64,000 bases of DNA from contig OX352774.1 in NCBI GenBank assembly GCA_947095535.1, positions 72,788,416 through 72,852,415 of the forward strand, given 5' to 3'. Numbering within the stretch: the stretch's first letter is position 1; every line of letters starts with the position of its first letter. This stretch comes from Poecilobothrus nobilitatus. Taxonomy: Eukaryota > Arthropoda > Insecta > Diptera > Dolichopodidae. The notes beneath the pieces were generated by a model that had not been told where the DNA came from, made no database searches, and saw nothing but the letters and a program-made list of their open reading frames with translations. Below are positions 9,986 through 22,499 of the stretch, in pieces. Made by a program: the position numbers and the translations under genes.

Positions 9986-11466
9986 CAAGAAAGAAACTTA
10001 TTGTGTTACAAAAAGAAAGAAGTGATAATTCAAATCAAGAAAATGATAGTGCTAATGACTTCTTATTCTTAATAAAGCCATCATCTTCTGGATTTCAACA
10101 GCTGAACACAGGTATGTATATTATGTAATTTAAGTTCTATGAGTTGAATTAATTATACATCTATTTCTATTTTTAATTTTTATATAAATTCTAGAAAATG
10201 TACCTGTCGCGCACGATCACCTTTCATTGTCATCTAGTTCTAGTAAGTTTTTTTTATAAACAAATTAATTTCAAAACTTTATTTGAATCTGATTTGTTGT
10301 TTTTACATTTAGGTACCTTTAAAGTTGAAGACTTTAGTGTTAGTGAAAGTGATTATCAACCGTTATCACACTCTAGCTATAGCGACATAAGCACTCCTAC
10401 AGGAAGTCCTTTAACACCCAAAATAAGAAAATCAATGTTTTATGAAAATGATAATACACAATTGGAAAAAGAAAATTCACCTAAACAAAAAACAAGAAAA
10501 CGTATTAAAAATCCTAAAACTTGGAAAAAAAAATTGAGTCGCACTACTTGCGTGACTAGATGACATCGTTGTAACTGCGACGTTTGATTTTCAAAAAATC
10601 TTAAACATTTCATGTGAAGAGACTAGCTTATTTTATTATAAAAGAAAGTTCTGCATTTTTAATTTCACTATTATTTCACTATTTTGTCTTCAAGGTTTTT
10701 GTTTTGTATGGGACGAAACTATTGGAAAAAGAAGTGCCAATGAAGTTTCAAGTTGCCTATATCAATATATAGAAGAAAATACTCAGAAGTGTGTAAAATA
10801 TTTTAATTTTTACTCTGGTAACTGTCCAGGGCAAAACAAGAATAAGCGTTTGTTTGTTTTCTACGCATGGGTTTCAAAAATGTTAGACATTGTTATTAAA
10901 AACGTATTTCTTGAAAAAGGGCACACTCAAGATAAGGGTGATAACATGCACTCTTTAATAGAGAAAGATAAGAAACATAAAAAACTTTACGTGCCGTCTC
11001 AATTGTATGCCTGTATCCGAAATTGTAAAATAACTGAACCACGCTATGATGTCACTGAAATGACGAAAAATAATTTTAAAAATTTTTAAGTTTTATAAAT
11101 ATTGTACAAGTTGACAAAAACGATGAAAATGTTAAAGTTAAATGGAATAATATAAGAATTATAAAAACTGATAAAAATTCTCCGAATAAGTTGTTCTACA
11201 AGTATTCATTTGAATCAGAAAAATACTCTTCCATAATTTTATATAATTCAACTATAGACGTAGAAAACATAAAAAAAAAATTAGAAATCCCTAATGAAAA
11301 GCCTATTTTATATATAGAGCCTTTGAATATCTCTTCAGAAAAATATTGTTGGAGCTTTCAAATTATTTACCGGCAAATTATCGGAGCTTTTATAAAAATT
11401 TGCCTCACACAAACGAAACTCCAAAGGAAACTGAAGATTTTGAAGAAGATTCAGAGTAGAGTTTGA
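9986..11466 (+). pseudogene. Internally deleted, spliced transposase-like gene related to the one at 37.5-39.6 kb
   Basis: Fragments separated by likely introns read LISARKKLIVLQKERSDNSN (about 9970-10110, donor GTATGT), ENVPVAHDHLSLSSSS (10195-10245), then GTFKVEDFSVSESDYQPL through KRIKNPKTWKKK (10313-10563). An open stretch from about 10580 to 11089 follows. It contains FDFQKILN, YYKRKFCIFNF, CFVWDETIGKRSANEVSS, SGNCPGQNKNK and FLEKGHTQDKGDNMHSLIE. The same landmarks occur in the gene at 37521-39595 (GCGGQQKN, ESGHTEMECDSIHSKIE). About 200 residues between the basic N-terminal and core regions are missing. The copy ends in decayed frames at about 11466. The left edge truncates the polymerase at about 9985. 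Confidence 0.65.
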
Positions 11467-12520
11467 AAATTACTTCTTTAAAGAATTTTTTTATAGTTTT
11501 TATATATTACATTTTTTTACATTTTTTCTTTCATGAATTTGTTTATTTTTTTTATTTATAACATACAGTGCTGAAGATGGGCTATGCTCGAAATGCATCC
11601 ATAATAGAATTAATAATTTTTAATTATAATAAAATAATGATAAATTTAAATTTAAAATAATTTTGTGTTATTTATTAATTTTGTCATCTGTTATTATATA
11701 AAAATATTATTAAAAAATAGGTAGAATCAATAAGGTGTTAAAAATTTAAAATCAATATAACATACCTATATTTTTTTAAAATCAATAAAAATCAATATTA
11801 AAACATTTTTGGATAGATTTGTTAAAATTTTGTTTTACTGCTATTTAATACCTATTGTAGGTATCATTTAAATATAAAAAATGGTAACACCTGCAAACTT
11901 AATTATTGTAAGTAGTACTTACAACATAAAATACAAAAAAATGTCCGCCTGTTAACCTTCCGTCGGACGCGTATGTATCAAAATGATACACATCATTGAT
12001 GTAATATTCGATACTATTGTAACTTTTTCGATACTTTTGCATCTGAAAAAAATATTCAATACTTCACGCTAATTTTTAGTACTTTTTTGCATCTGAAAAA
12101 AATGTTCAATACTTCACGCTTATTTTTAGTAGGTACTTTTAATTTTTTCAGTACTTTCTGAAAAATTTCATATTGTTAGTACTCTTTATTGATTAATTCC
12201 ATCACTTCGTTTTGACAGTTTATTATTCGTGTTTTCTATCAACTATTTAAATATTTATTGAGTTTTCTACCAACGGGCAACTATTTTAATTTTGACGTTT
12301 TATAATTATTTTCAGTTACTGAATTCTGTCATGAATATTCAAATTTCAAATTATAGTCAGTTATGGTAACATAAATTTGGATTATTTCAAAGTTTACAGC
12401 ACAATACAATATTATTATTAATTATATATTTTATTAGGTTGTTTGTTACCTACCTGTTATTAGTTGAAAATAAAATAAATTCAATGGTTTAATTGTTGTG
12501 TTTGATAAAAATTTTATATA
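11467..12520. other. Noncoding AT-rich spacer with subterminal-like repeats
   Basis: No coding sequence is visible. At 12034-12133 a 50-bp unit containing 'gcatctgaaaaaaat', 'ttcaatacttcacgct' and 'atttttagtac' is tandemly duplicated. The words TTCAATACT and CAGTACT recur between 11990 and 12190, and again near 23960-24020 at the other side of the hAT-3 nest. They are candidate subterminal repeats of hAT-3. A GC-richer motif, 'gctgaagatgggctatgctc', lies at about 11573. Confidence 0.4.
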
Positions 12521-12933
12521 ATGGAGAGCTTCCTCGACAAGTAAGTAAAATTAACAATATGTATCAAGAATCGTAAAATATCCTTTATATTAAAATTAAT
12601 TCTAATTATAATTTAACCTATTCAAATTTAAAGATGGATTGTGCGGAACCAGGATAAACCAGGATCTTCACGAGAATCTGCTCCAGATGAAAGTAATAAA
12701 AAAATTGATAATGAACTTGTAACCCATGAAGTTGAAGACGTTGAATTTGAAGATGATGAACCTGATGATCTTGAAATGTAGGTATACTTTTGAACTTTTC
12801 ATTTTATTAAAGTTGACATACATAAAGTAAGTAAAAAAAGTAAAAAATCAGAATAAAATGATATACCTACAGTTTGCCAACAAAAGTAAAGGGAAAAAAA
12901 CGTGTGAAAATTTAAATTATCATGTGTTGTCAG

Positions 12934-15477
12934 TAGAGTGTCTGTCTCGAGATTTCTCGCGAGAATGTATTTTTTTTAACTTCTCGTCTCGCCGAGACAT
13001 TATGGTACTACGCGTCGAGACAAGAATAAAAAAAATTTTAATTTTTTTAAAATTTAGTTGCTAGATATTCTCTTTTTTGTGATAGATAATTGCTATGAGA
13101 AAAATTTAAAAAAAAAGGTTTTTTTTTAATCTAGTTTCATTGCTTTCTTTTTGTGATTATTGTGTTTCCATGGTTTTCGTTAACATGCAAAGTGAATGTT
13201 TTGTTATGAGAAAAAGTTAAAAAAAAATATTTTTGTTTAGAATCTCGTTGCATTGCTTATTATATTTTTTTGTGATTATTGTGCAAAATGAAAAAAAAAA
13301 ACACAATTTATTGAAAATTTTTAGTTTTATTTCGTAAAGACAATGATATTATATTTCAAAAATATTTCGAAAATAAAAGAAGCTATATTTTTCAAATAAC
13401 ACTGAATTAATAAATTGTTACAATTTCTTAACGAAATTTTTTACAGCATTGTAGATTCCAAATTTAAAATTAGACATCCCTAAAATGGAATCAGAATCAT
13501 GGAAACATTACAAAAAAAATGAAAAAAGCGAATATGCAGTATGCAATTACTGCACAAACAAAATATCCATTAAAGGATCATCAACAACTGGTTTAATACG
13601 TCATTTAAAGACGAAACATGGTATATCAATTAAGACCAAAAATACCTTACACCAAGAGAATGAAACCGAAGAAAATGTTCCAGCCAAAAAGCCAAAATTT
13701 CAATCATCTATATTTAAATAGATCTTTAGCTCAAATTATTTCGCGATTAGTGGCAAAGGATGGAATATCTTTTCGTGCCATCAGTAGCTTCAGTAGCTTC
13801 ATCCGACAATCAATTACTGAGCGGGGCTATACGCTACCAAAACATCAATCCGATATTCAAAAACTTGTCAGAGATTATCATTATGAAATAAAAAGTCATA
13901 TATGCGATGAAATCAATGTATTAAAAACCAGCAACACAAAATTCAGCATCACAACAGACGAATGGACTAGTACAAGAAACCGGCGGTATATGAACATTAA
14001 TTTACACTACAGTGATGGTAAATTTTGTAATTTAGGACTTGCAAGAATAGATGGCGCTTGTCCAAGTGAAAAGGCTGTAGAAATGGTTAAAATCAGATTG
14101 CGTGATTTTGGACTAAGCTTTTCGGACATAGTTAGTTGCACAAGTGATGGTGCAGCTGTTATGGTAAAGTTTGATAAATTGATTCCGTCATACCATCAAC
14201 TTTGCTACAACCATGGTGTTCACTTGGCTATTTTAGACGTTCTGTATAAGAAACTTGTCAAATATTTACCGCAAATTGACTCTTATTTATCTTCCTCGAA
14301 TTCTGAACTTTCTGATGAAAGCACATATTTTGAAGATAACAACATACAAGTACCAAATATTAATAGTGACATTAATATTATTTTAAATCGTTTGAGGAAA
14401 ATCGTGAAATATTTTAAACTATCACCAACAAAAAATTCTATTCTGCAAAATAAAGTAAAAGAAAAGCATGGGAAAGAACTTTCATTATTGTTGGATTGCC
14501 GAACTAGATGGAACACTATTGTAGTGATGATTGAGAGATATTTGAAAATTAAAGAAAGTGTTAATGATACGTTAAAATTTTTAAATATTGAAAATTATAT
14601 TATTGAAGAAAATGATATCACTATTTTGGAAAATTTAATGAATATTTTAATGCCAGTAAAATTAACTGTTGAAGCACTTGGTAAAGAAGATTCAAATTTA
14701 TTAACTAGAGAAGGTATTTTCCAGTTCCTATTCGAAACCATAAATGAAAATGGAAGTAGTCTGGCTAAAGAACTTCTTTCTGCATTAAAAAGCAGATTTA
14801 ACGCAAGAAGAAATAAGCAAATAGTATCAGTTATACAATTCTTACAGAATCCACAAATATTAAAATCAAATATTTCCTTTGAAGAGCTAAACTTGTGTTC
14901 TAAAACCGAAATTTTAAAAACAATAAAAGATATTATGGACAAGCACTTTCAAAAGGATGTTAACTCTGAAGAAGAACAAAATTTCAGCGAAATAACAACG
15001 GTAGCAACAGGAATAAGTCAGCCGCAAAGTACAACACTTTTGCATAAATTACAACAAAACGTAGCATCTCGGTTCAAGACAATGCCGATAAATGAGGATA
15101 TAAACAAATCCCTGACCAAAAAAAATTAATTTATACGAGTTAAATGGGATTATTTCGGGCAATTTGAGGAATATTTTGGAAGCGTTAAAAACAATTAAGC
15201 CAACATCGACCGAGAGTGAGAGAGTTTTTTCAATCGCCGGAAATTTTGTTACTAAAAATCGTTCTGCATTGGGAGATGATTCCATAAATATGTTATGGTT
15301 TTTAAAATCATATTTTAATAAAAATGAATAAATTTTATATTACTCTCTTTATATGATTTGTTTTTGTTTCTTTATAATTTCTTATGTATTAATATCTCGA
15401 GATTTCTCGAGATCTCGTACAAATTTTGTCGAGAACTGAACGACGAGAAATGAAACCGGCGAGAAACATAGGCTCTA
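12934..15477 (+). mobile_element. hAT transposon (hAT-2), 2,544 bp, inserted in the hAT-3 intron
   Basis: The left end is TAGAGTGTCTGTCTCGAG. The right end, reverse-complemented, is TAGAGCCTATGTTTCTCG. Both continue into CTCGAGATTTCTCG-rich subterminal sequence. An exact 8-bp duplication, GTTGTCAG, flanks it at 12926-12933 and 15478-15485. It carries a two-frameshift transposase. Its TIR start (TAGAG) and transposase relate it to hAT-1 at 3084. A second, deleted copy lies in the duplicated block at 18.2-19.6 kb. Confidence 0.93.
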
Positions 15478-18222
15478 GTTGTCAGAATTTAGACATTCAA
15501 ACATTTTTTTTTTAAACTTTTTATTCAAATTGCTTTTTAAGATATTTTATTATTTCATTATTAACAACTTAAAATTTTAAAAAAGTAATTTCATCCATAA
15601 AAAAAAAGAAAATAGTAACAAAAATAAAAAAAACTTCTAATTTCATTGTCAATAAATGCTTTACAAAAATATTTTTAAAATGTTATTTTTACGAACACTT
15701 TATTTTAACCCTAATTAATATTTGGTGTGGCTACCAGCAGTTTCAAATCAATAAGCCCTTAATCTTCTACTCTTTCAATTTATCAATCGAAGTATGTCAT
15801 ATTTATTTGGTATTTTCAACCATTCTACCTTAATTTAATATACTTGACTTGGACAATTGTTTTTGCTGTCGAATTGTTTTATAAAGCACTTATTGACAAT
15901 GAACTTAACCTTTTATTATTTTTTTGTTTTTATAGATATGATTTTAATTTTTTTTTAATTTTAAGTTGTTAAAAATGGAAGAATAATATATTTTAAAAAA
16001 ATAGATAAATGTAGGTATATTGAGGGTTTAAGTTTTGAAAGCACAAAGCAATTTCATATGTTTTATTTTTGCAAAGCTTTTCTTGAAAAACTGAATGTAT
16101 GAACTTTAATCCTAATATGTTTAGTAGGCAGTTTGTTAGTAATATTTGCTTTCTTACAAATGTAGTACATTAATTATTTTAAACTTCAAAAAAGTATTAT
16201 AAAAAAATATAAAATTTTTAACCATAATATGAAAAATTACGTTTATTACTGTTGAATTTTATTTATATTATTTAAAATTTTCCTATTATATTTATATATT
16301 TATGATTATAGATATTATCTATCAATGTATAATAATACGTATTTAGTTTAAGATTATCTTATTTCTAACTTTTGTTTTAGAATTGAATCAGAAATTAATA
16401 TAAAATCAAAAAAAAAGAGATATGAAATTGCGTTTCGAGATGAATGGAAGGAAAAATATCCTTGGTTAGAAAAAACTAATTTAAATAAGAAAAACAAAAA
16501 GTGCAAAATATGTCATATAAATATAGTAGGAGGATTAACTCATCTAGAAAGACACGCAAATAGTGTGCATCATAATTTAGCAATAAAAGAAGCTAAGAAA
16601 AATTTAAAACTAGATGAATTTGTTAGTACGAATGTAGGTGAAGTTTCAATTAATAAAGCTACTAAACGTTTAGAATTACTTTTAAGCATATTTATAGCAG
16701 AGCACAATTTACCCTTTACATGTCTCAACCATTTAAACTTATTATTAAAAAGTAGTGTAACCGATTCCAATATTATAGAAAAATTTCAAATACATAGAGT
16801 TAAAGCTCAAAAAATAATAACCGAGATAACTGGTCCTGAAAATGTTTGTTCAATTTCAAAGATAGTTCAAAAACAGTTCTATTCTCTTATAATTGATGAG
16901 AGCACAGATATTTCTACATCACAAAATCTTGCTTTGATAATAAGAACTTATGATAGAAAATGTAGGGATCGATTTTTAGAACTTACGCCAATTTTAGATT
17001 CTTCAACATAGGCAATTTTTGACTGCATTATAAATGTATTAAAAAAAAATAATATACCGGTACAAAATATGATTGGGTTTACTGCTGATACTTGCTCTGT
17101 AATGATGGGTATTTCCAACGGAGTTCAGGCCAAATTAAAAAACATCATTCCTCACTTATTCGTCAATGGTTGCATATGTCACATTTTAAACTTGGTTTCG
17201 TCGGCTGTATTTTCTTCCATGCCGCCAAATATAGACAAATTACTGCGCGAAATAAACTATCATTTTTGTAATAGTCCAAAAAGAAAAGCAGACTTTTTAA
17301 AATTCCAAGAATACTTTGGATATGAATTACATGTTATTCTCAAATATTGTGCCACGAGTTGGCTATCTAGACAAGCTGTAATCGATAGATTATTAGAACA
17401 GTGGGAGCCATTGGCTTACTATTTCACTCTAACGGATTTTGAAAGCGGAAGTGGATATGAAAATGAACAAAATCGTTTTCGGTTTATATCAGATAGTTTG
17501 AAAGATCCTATTATCAAAGTACATTTCCTTTTTATGTCTTATGTTTTAAAATTAATAAATAACGTCAATCTAGAAATGCAGTCCGAAGAACCAAGAATGC
17601 ATATTTTTATTCCACGTTTAAAATTCCTTTTTAGACAAATAGGTAGAAACTTTTTGCATAAAGAAATCTTAGATAATACAAAAATTAATGTTCTTAATTT
17701 AAATGAAAATCATATACCTCTTAAAGATGTGAGTTGTGGCACAGAGGTGGAAGTATATTTGGGTTCAGTTACTATAGCTGAACATGAAATTTTCTTTTTT
17801 AAAAAAAATGTTCTTCAATTTTATATAAAATTTTGTGAGTTTTTACGAAAAAAAGTTAACTTTGAGGATGATGTTTTAAATTGGTTTCCAAAATTTACTC
17901 CAGACCATGTTATATCTGGTCAAACAAATAGTATTGTGCCATTACTTTTAAAAATTTTTCCTCCAAACGAAATTAAAAATGTAGAGATTATAAATATAAA
18001 CACAGAATACAGATCTTTAGCTGATTATCCTGAAATTAAAAAATTCGAAAAATTGACAATATCTGAATTTTGGTCTGAAATTGGTTATTTAAAAAATGAA
18101 TTGAATGAATTTCTTTTTGCTAATGTATATCGCGTAGTCCAGGAAATCTTATGCATTCCACATTCTTCAGCTAACGTCAAACGTGTATTTTCTCTACAAA
18201 ATCTTATTAAGACCAAATGTAG
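13065..18222 (+). repeat. Tandem duplication, copy A (5,158 bp)
   Basis: From 13065 onward the sequence repeats at 18223 with an offset of 5,158. The junction at 18220-18222 shares the trinucleotide TAG with 13062-13064 and 22378-22380, a 3-bp microhomology. The block starts inside hAT-2 and ends inside hAT-3 exon 3, so the duplication is independent of transposon ends. Compared frames (13485 versus 18643, and 16565 versus 20723) are identical in translation. Confidence 0.93.
13485..15331 (+). pseudogene. hAT transposase with BED finger (hAT-2), two frameshifts
   Basis: The frame begins MESESWKHYKKNEKSEYAVC with a BED-type finger (C-x2-C ... HLKTKH) and runs to 13721. A small indel there moves the protein into the frame open to 15129, which has ITTDEWTS, SCTSDGAAVM, LCYNHGVH and DCRTRWN. 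A second shift in an A-run at 15118-15125 moves the C-terminus (NLRNILEALKTIKPTSTESE, then RVFSIAGNF) into a third frame, ending at 15331. The order and spacing match the hAT-1 transposase along its whole length. Without the two small indels it would be full length. The first shift is also present in copy B, so it predates the duplication. Confidence 0.88.
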
Positions 18223-21200
18223 ATATTCTCTTTTTTGTGATAGATAATTGCTATGAGAAAAATTTAAAAAAAAAGGTTTTTTTTTAATCTAGTTTCATTG
18301 CTTTCTTTTTGTGATTATTGTGTTTCCATGGTTTTCGTTAACATGCAAAGTGAATGTTTTGTTATGAGAAAAAGTTAAAAAAAAATATTTTTGTTTAGAA
18401 TCTCGTTGCATTGCTTATTATATTTTTTTGTGATTATTGTGCAAAATGAAAAAAAAAAACACAATTTATTGAAAATTTTTAGTTTTATTTCGTAAAGACA
18501 ATGATATTATATTTCAAAAATATTTCGAAAATAAAAGAAGCTATATTTTTCAAATAACACTGAATTAATAAATTGTTACAATTTCTTAACGAAATTTTTT
18601 ACAGCATTGTAGATTCCAAATTTAAAATTAGACATCCCTAAAATGGAATCAGAATCATGGAAACATTACAAAAAAAATGAAAAAAGCGAATATGCAGTAT
18701 GCAATTACTGCACAAACAAAATATCCATTAAAGGATCATCAACAACTGGTTTAATACGTCATTTAAAGACGAAACATGGTATATCAATTAAGACCAAAAA
18801 TACCTTACACCAAGAGAATGAAACCGAAGAAAATGTTCCAGCCAAAAAGCCAAAATTTCAATCATCTATATTTAAATAGATCTTTAGCTCAAATTATTTC
18901 GCGATTAGTGGCAAAGGATGGAATATCTTTTCGTGCCATCAGTAGCTTCAGTAGCTTCATCCGACAATCAATTACTGAGCGGGGCTATACGCTACCAAAA
19001 CATCAATCCGATATTCAAAAACTTGTCAGAGATTATCATTATGAAATAAAAAGTCATATATGCGATGAAATCAATGTATTAAAAACCAGCAACACAAAAT
19101 TCAGCATCACAACAGACGAATGGACTAGTACAAGAAACCGGCGGTATATGAACATTAATTTACACTACAGTGATGGTAAATTTTGTAATTTAGGACTTGC
19201 AAGAATAGATGGCGCTTGTCCAAGTGAAAAGGCTGTAGAAATGGTTAAAATCAGATTGCGTGATTTTGGACTAAGCTTTTCGGACATAGTTAGTTGCACA
19301 AGTGATGGTGCAGCTGTTATGGTAAAGTTTGATAAATTGATTCCGTCATACCATCAACTTTGCTACAACCATGGTGTTCACTTGGCTATTTTAGACGTTC
19401 TGTATAAGAAACTTGTCAAATATTTACCGCAAATTGACTCTTATTTATCTTCCTCGAATTCTGAACTTTCTGATGAAAGCACATATTTTGAAGATAACAA
19501 CATACAAGTACCAAATATTAATAGTGACATTAATATTATTTTAAATCGTTTGAGGAAAATCGTGAAATATTTTAAACTATCACCAACAAAAAATTCTATT
19601 CTGCAAAATAAAGTAAAAGAAAAGCATGGGAAAGAACAGAAAAAGAAAAGAATGGGAAAAGTTTTTTTTTTAAACTTTTTATTCAAATTGCTTTTTAAGA
19701 TATTTTATTATTTCATTATTAACAACTTAAAATTTTAAAAAAGTAATTTCATCCATAAAAAAAAAGAAAATAGTAACAAAAATAAAAAAAACTTCTAATT
19801 TCATTGTCAATAAATGCTTTACAAAAATATTTTTAAAATGTTATTTTTACGAACACTTTATTTTAACCCTAATTAATATTTGGTGTGGCTACCAGCAGTT
19901 TCAAATCAATAAGCCCTTAATCTTCTACTCTTTCAATTTATCAATCGAAGTATGTCATATTTATTTGGTATTTTCAACCATTCTACCTTAATTTAATATA
20001 CTTGACTTGGACAATTGTTTTTGCTGTCGAATTGTTTTATAAAGCACTTATTGACAATGAACTTAACCTTTTATTATTTTTTTGTTTTTATAGATATGAT
20101 TTTAATTTTTTTTTAATTTTAAGTTGTTAAAAATGGAAGAATAATATATTTTAAAAAAATAGATAAATGTAGGTATATTGAGGGTTTAAGTTTTGAAAGC
20201 ACAAAGCAATTTCATATGTTTTATTTTTGCAAAGCTTTTCTTGAAAAACTGAATGTATGAACTTTAATCCTAATATGTTTAGTAGGCAGTTTGTTAGTAA
20301 TATTTGCTTTCTTACAAATGTAGTACATTAATTATTTTAAACTTCAAAAAAGTATTATAAAAAAATATAAAATTTTTAACCATAATATGAAAAATTACGT
20401 TTATTACTGTTGAATTTTATTTATATTATTTAAAATTTTCCTATTATATTTATATATTTATGATTATAGATATTATCTATCAATGTATAATAATACGTAT
20501 TTAGTTTAAGATTATCTTATTTCTAACTTTTGTTTTAGAATTGAATCAGAAATTAATATAAAATCAAAAAAAAAGAGATATGAAATTGCGTTTCGAGATG
20601 AATGGAAGGAAAAATATCCTTGGTTAGAAAAAACTAATTTAAATAAGAAAAACAAAAAGTGCAAAATATGTCATATAAATATAGTAGGAGGATTAACTCA
20701 TCTAGAAAGACACGCAAATAGTGTGCATCATAATTTAGCAATAAAAGAAGCTAAGAAAAATTTAAAACTAGATGAATTTGTTAGTACGAATGTAGGTGAA
20801 GTTTCAATTAATAAAGCTACTAAACGTTTAGAATTACTTTTAAGCATATTTATAGCAGAGCACAATTTACCCTTTACATGTCTCAACCATTTAAACTTAT
20901 TATTAAAAAGTAGTGTAACCGATTCCAATATTATAGAAAAATTTCAAATACATAGAGTTAAAGCTCAAAAAATAATAACCGAGATAACTGGTCCTGAAAA
21001 TGTTTGTTCAATTTCAAAGATAGTTCAAAAACAGTTCTATTCTCTTATAATTGATGAGAGCACAGATATTTCTACATCACAAAATCTTGCTTTGATAATA
21101 AGAACTTATGATAGAAAATGTAGGGATCGATTTTTAGAACTTACGCCAATTTTAGATTCTTCAACATAGGCAATTTTTGACTGCATTATAAATGTATTAA

Positions 21201-22380
21201 AAAAAAATAATATACCGGTACAAAATATGATTGGGTTTACTGCTGATACTTGCTCTGTAATGATGGGTATTTCCAACGGAGTTCAGGCCAAATTAAAAAA
21301 CATCATTCCTCACTTATTCGTCAATGGTTGCATATGTCACATTTTAAACTTGGTTTCGTCGGCTGTATTTTCTTCCATGCCGCCAAATATAGACAAATTA
21401 CTGCGCGAAATAAACTATCATTTTTGTAATAGTCCAAAAAGAAAAGCAGACTTTTTAAAATTCCAAGAATACTTTGGATATGAATTACATGTTATTCTCA
21501 AATATTGTGCCACGAGTTGGCTATCTAGACAAGCTGTAATCGATAGATTATTAGAACAGTGGGAGCCATTGGCTTACTATTTCACTCTAACGGATTTTGA
21601 AAGCGGAAGTGGATATGAAAATGAACAAAATCGTTTTCGGTTTATATCAGATAGTTTGAAAGATCCTATTATCAAAGTACATTTCCTTTTTATGTCTTAT
21701 GTTTTAAAATTAATAAATAACGTCAATCTAGAAATGCAGTCCGAAGAACCAAGAATGCATATTTTTATTCCACGTTTAAAATTCCTTTTTAGACAAATAG
21801 GTAGAAACTTTTTGCATAAAGAAATCTTAGATAATACAAAAATTAATGTTCTTAATTTAAATGAAAATCATATACCTCTTAAAGATGTGAGTTGTGGCAC
21901 AGAGGTGGAAGTATATTTGGGTTCAGTTACTATAGCTGAACATGAAATTTTCTTTTTTAAAAAAAATGTTCTTCAATTTTATATAAAATTTTGTGAGTTT
22001 TTACGAAAAAAAGTTAACTTTGAGGATGATGTTTTAAATTGGTTTCCAAAATTTACTCCAGACCATGTTATATCTGGTCAAACAAATAGTATTGTGCCAT
22101 TACTTTTAAAAATTTTTCCTCCAAACGAAATTAAAAATGTAGAGATTATAAATATAAACACAGAATACAGATCTTTAGCTGATTATCCTGAAATTAAAAA
22201 ATTCGAAAAATTGACAATATCTGAATTTTGGTCTGAAATTGGTTATTTAAAAAATGAATTGAATGAATTTCTTTTTGCTAATGTATATCGCGTAGTCCAG
22301 GAAATCTTATGCATTCCACATTCTTCAGCTAACGTCAAACGTGTATTTTCTCTACAAAATCTTATTAAGACCAAATGTAG
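18223..22380 (+). repeat. Tandem duplication, copy B (4,158 bp, internally deleted)
   Basis: This copy matches 13065-18222 except that 14480-15503 of copy A (1,024 bp, the 3' half of hAT-2 with its right end and TSD) is missing. It is replaced by 24 bp at 19638-19661. The offset falls from 5,158 to 4,158 across that point. Elsewhere I saw no differences in the stretches compared. Downstream of 22380 the true hAT-3 C-terminus continues. Confidence 0.93.
18643..19637 (+). pseudogene. Truncated hAT-2 transposase, copy B
   Basis: It repeats the copy A transposase from MESESWKHYK to EKHGKE, with the same frameshift near 18868-18880. It then stops matching at 19637, where the 1,024-bp deletion begins. 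The open frame runs on through filler and flanking DNA to 19738 without homology. The left TIR is also absent, because the duplicated block begins inside the element. Confidence 0.88.
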
Positions 22381-22498
22381 AAACCGTTTACATATAACTA
22401 CACTTTCGTCACTTATTCAAACGAAAGATTTACTTAAATCACAGGAAATGTGTTGCCATAGTTCCAAAAAGATTAATTTCGAAAAATGTAACGAATGA
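20539..22498 (+). pseudogene. hAT-3 transposase last exon, copy B, with complete C-terminus
   Basis: This is the duplicate of exon 3, with its 3' splice site (TTTTAG just before 20539). It carries the same in-frame TAG at 21167-21169. Unlike copy A it continues past 22380 to the natural end at 22498: CRNRLHITTLSSLIQTKDLL. Exons 1 and 2 are not duplicated. A transcript from 12521 could in principle splice to either copy of exon 3, copy B giving the full C-terminus. The shared nonsense codon makes both non-functional unless it is read through. Confidence 0.87.
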
Positions 22499-22499
22499 G

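Larger units (their letters stand above)
12521..18222 (+). pseudogene. hAT transposase gene of ZBED5/SCAND3-like type (hAT-3), copy A, interrupted by hAT-2 and 3'-truncated
   Basis: The gene model is supported by matching splice phases: exon 1 12521-12540, exon 2 12634-12777, exon 3 from 16381. All joins are GT-AG. Exon 3 has a BED-like finger (CKICHI ... H), IIDESTDIS (catalytic aspartate region) at about 16900, GFTADTCSVMMG at about 17070, CICHILNLV at about 17165 and SSANVKRVFS (C-terminal dimerisation motif) at about 18165. The intron 12778-16380 contains the nested hAT-2 element. An in-frame TAG at 17009-17011 splits exon 3. At 18222 the C-terminus is cut by the junction of a tandem duplication; the missing end is present in copy B (22380-22498). 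It would encode a cut-and-paste transposase if intact. Confidence 0.85.
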
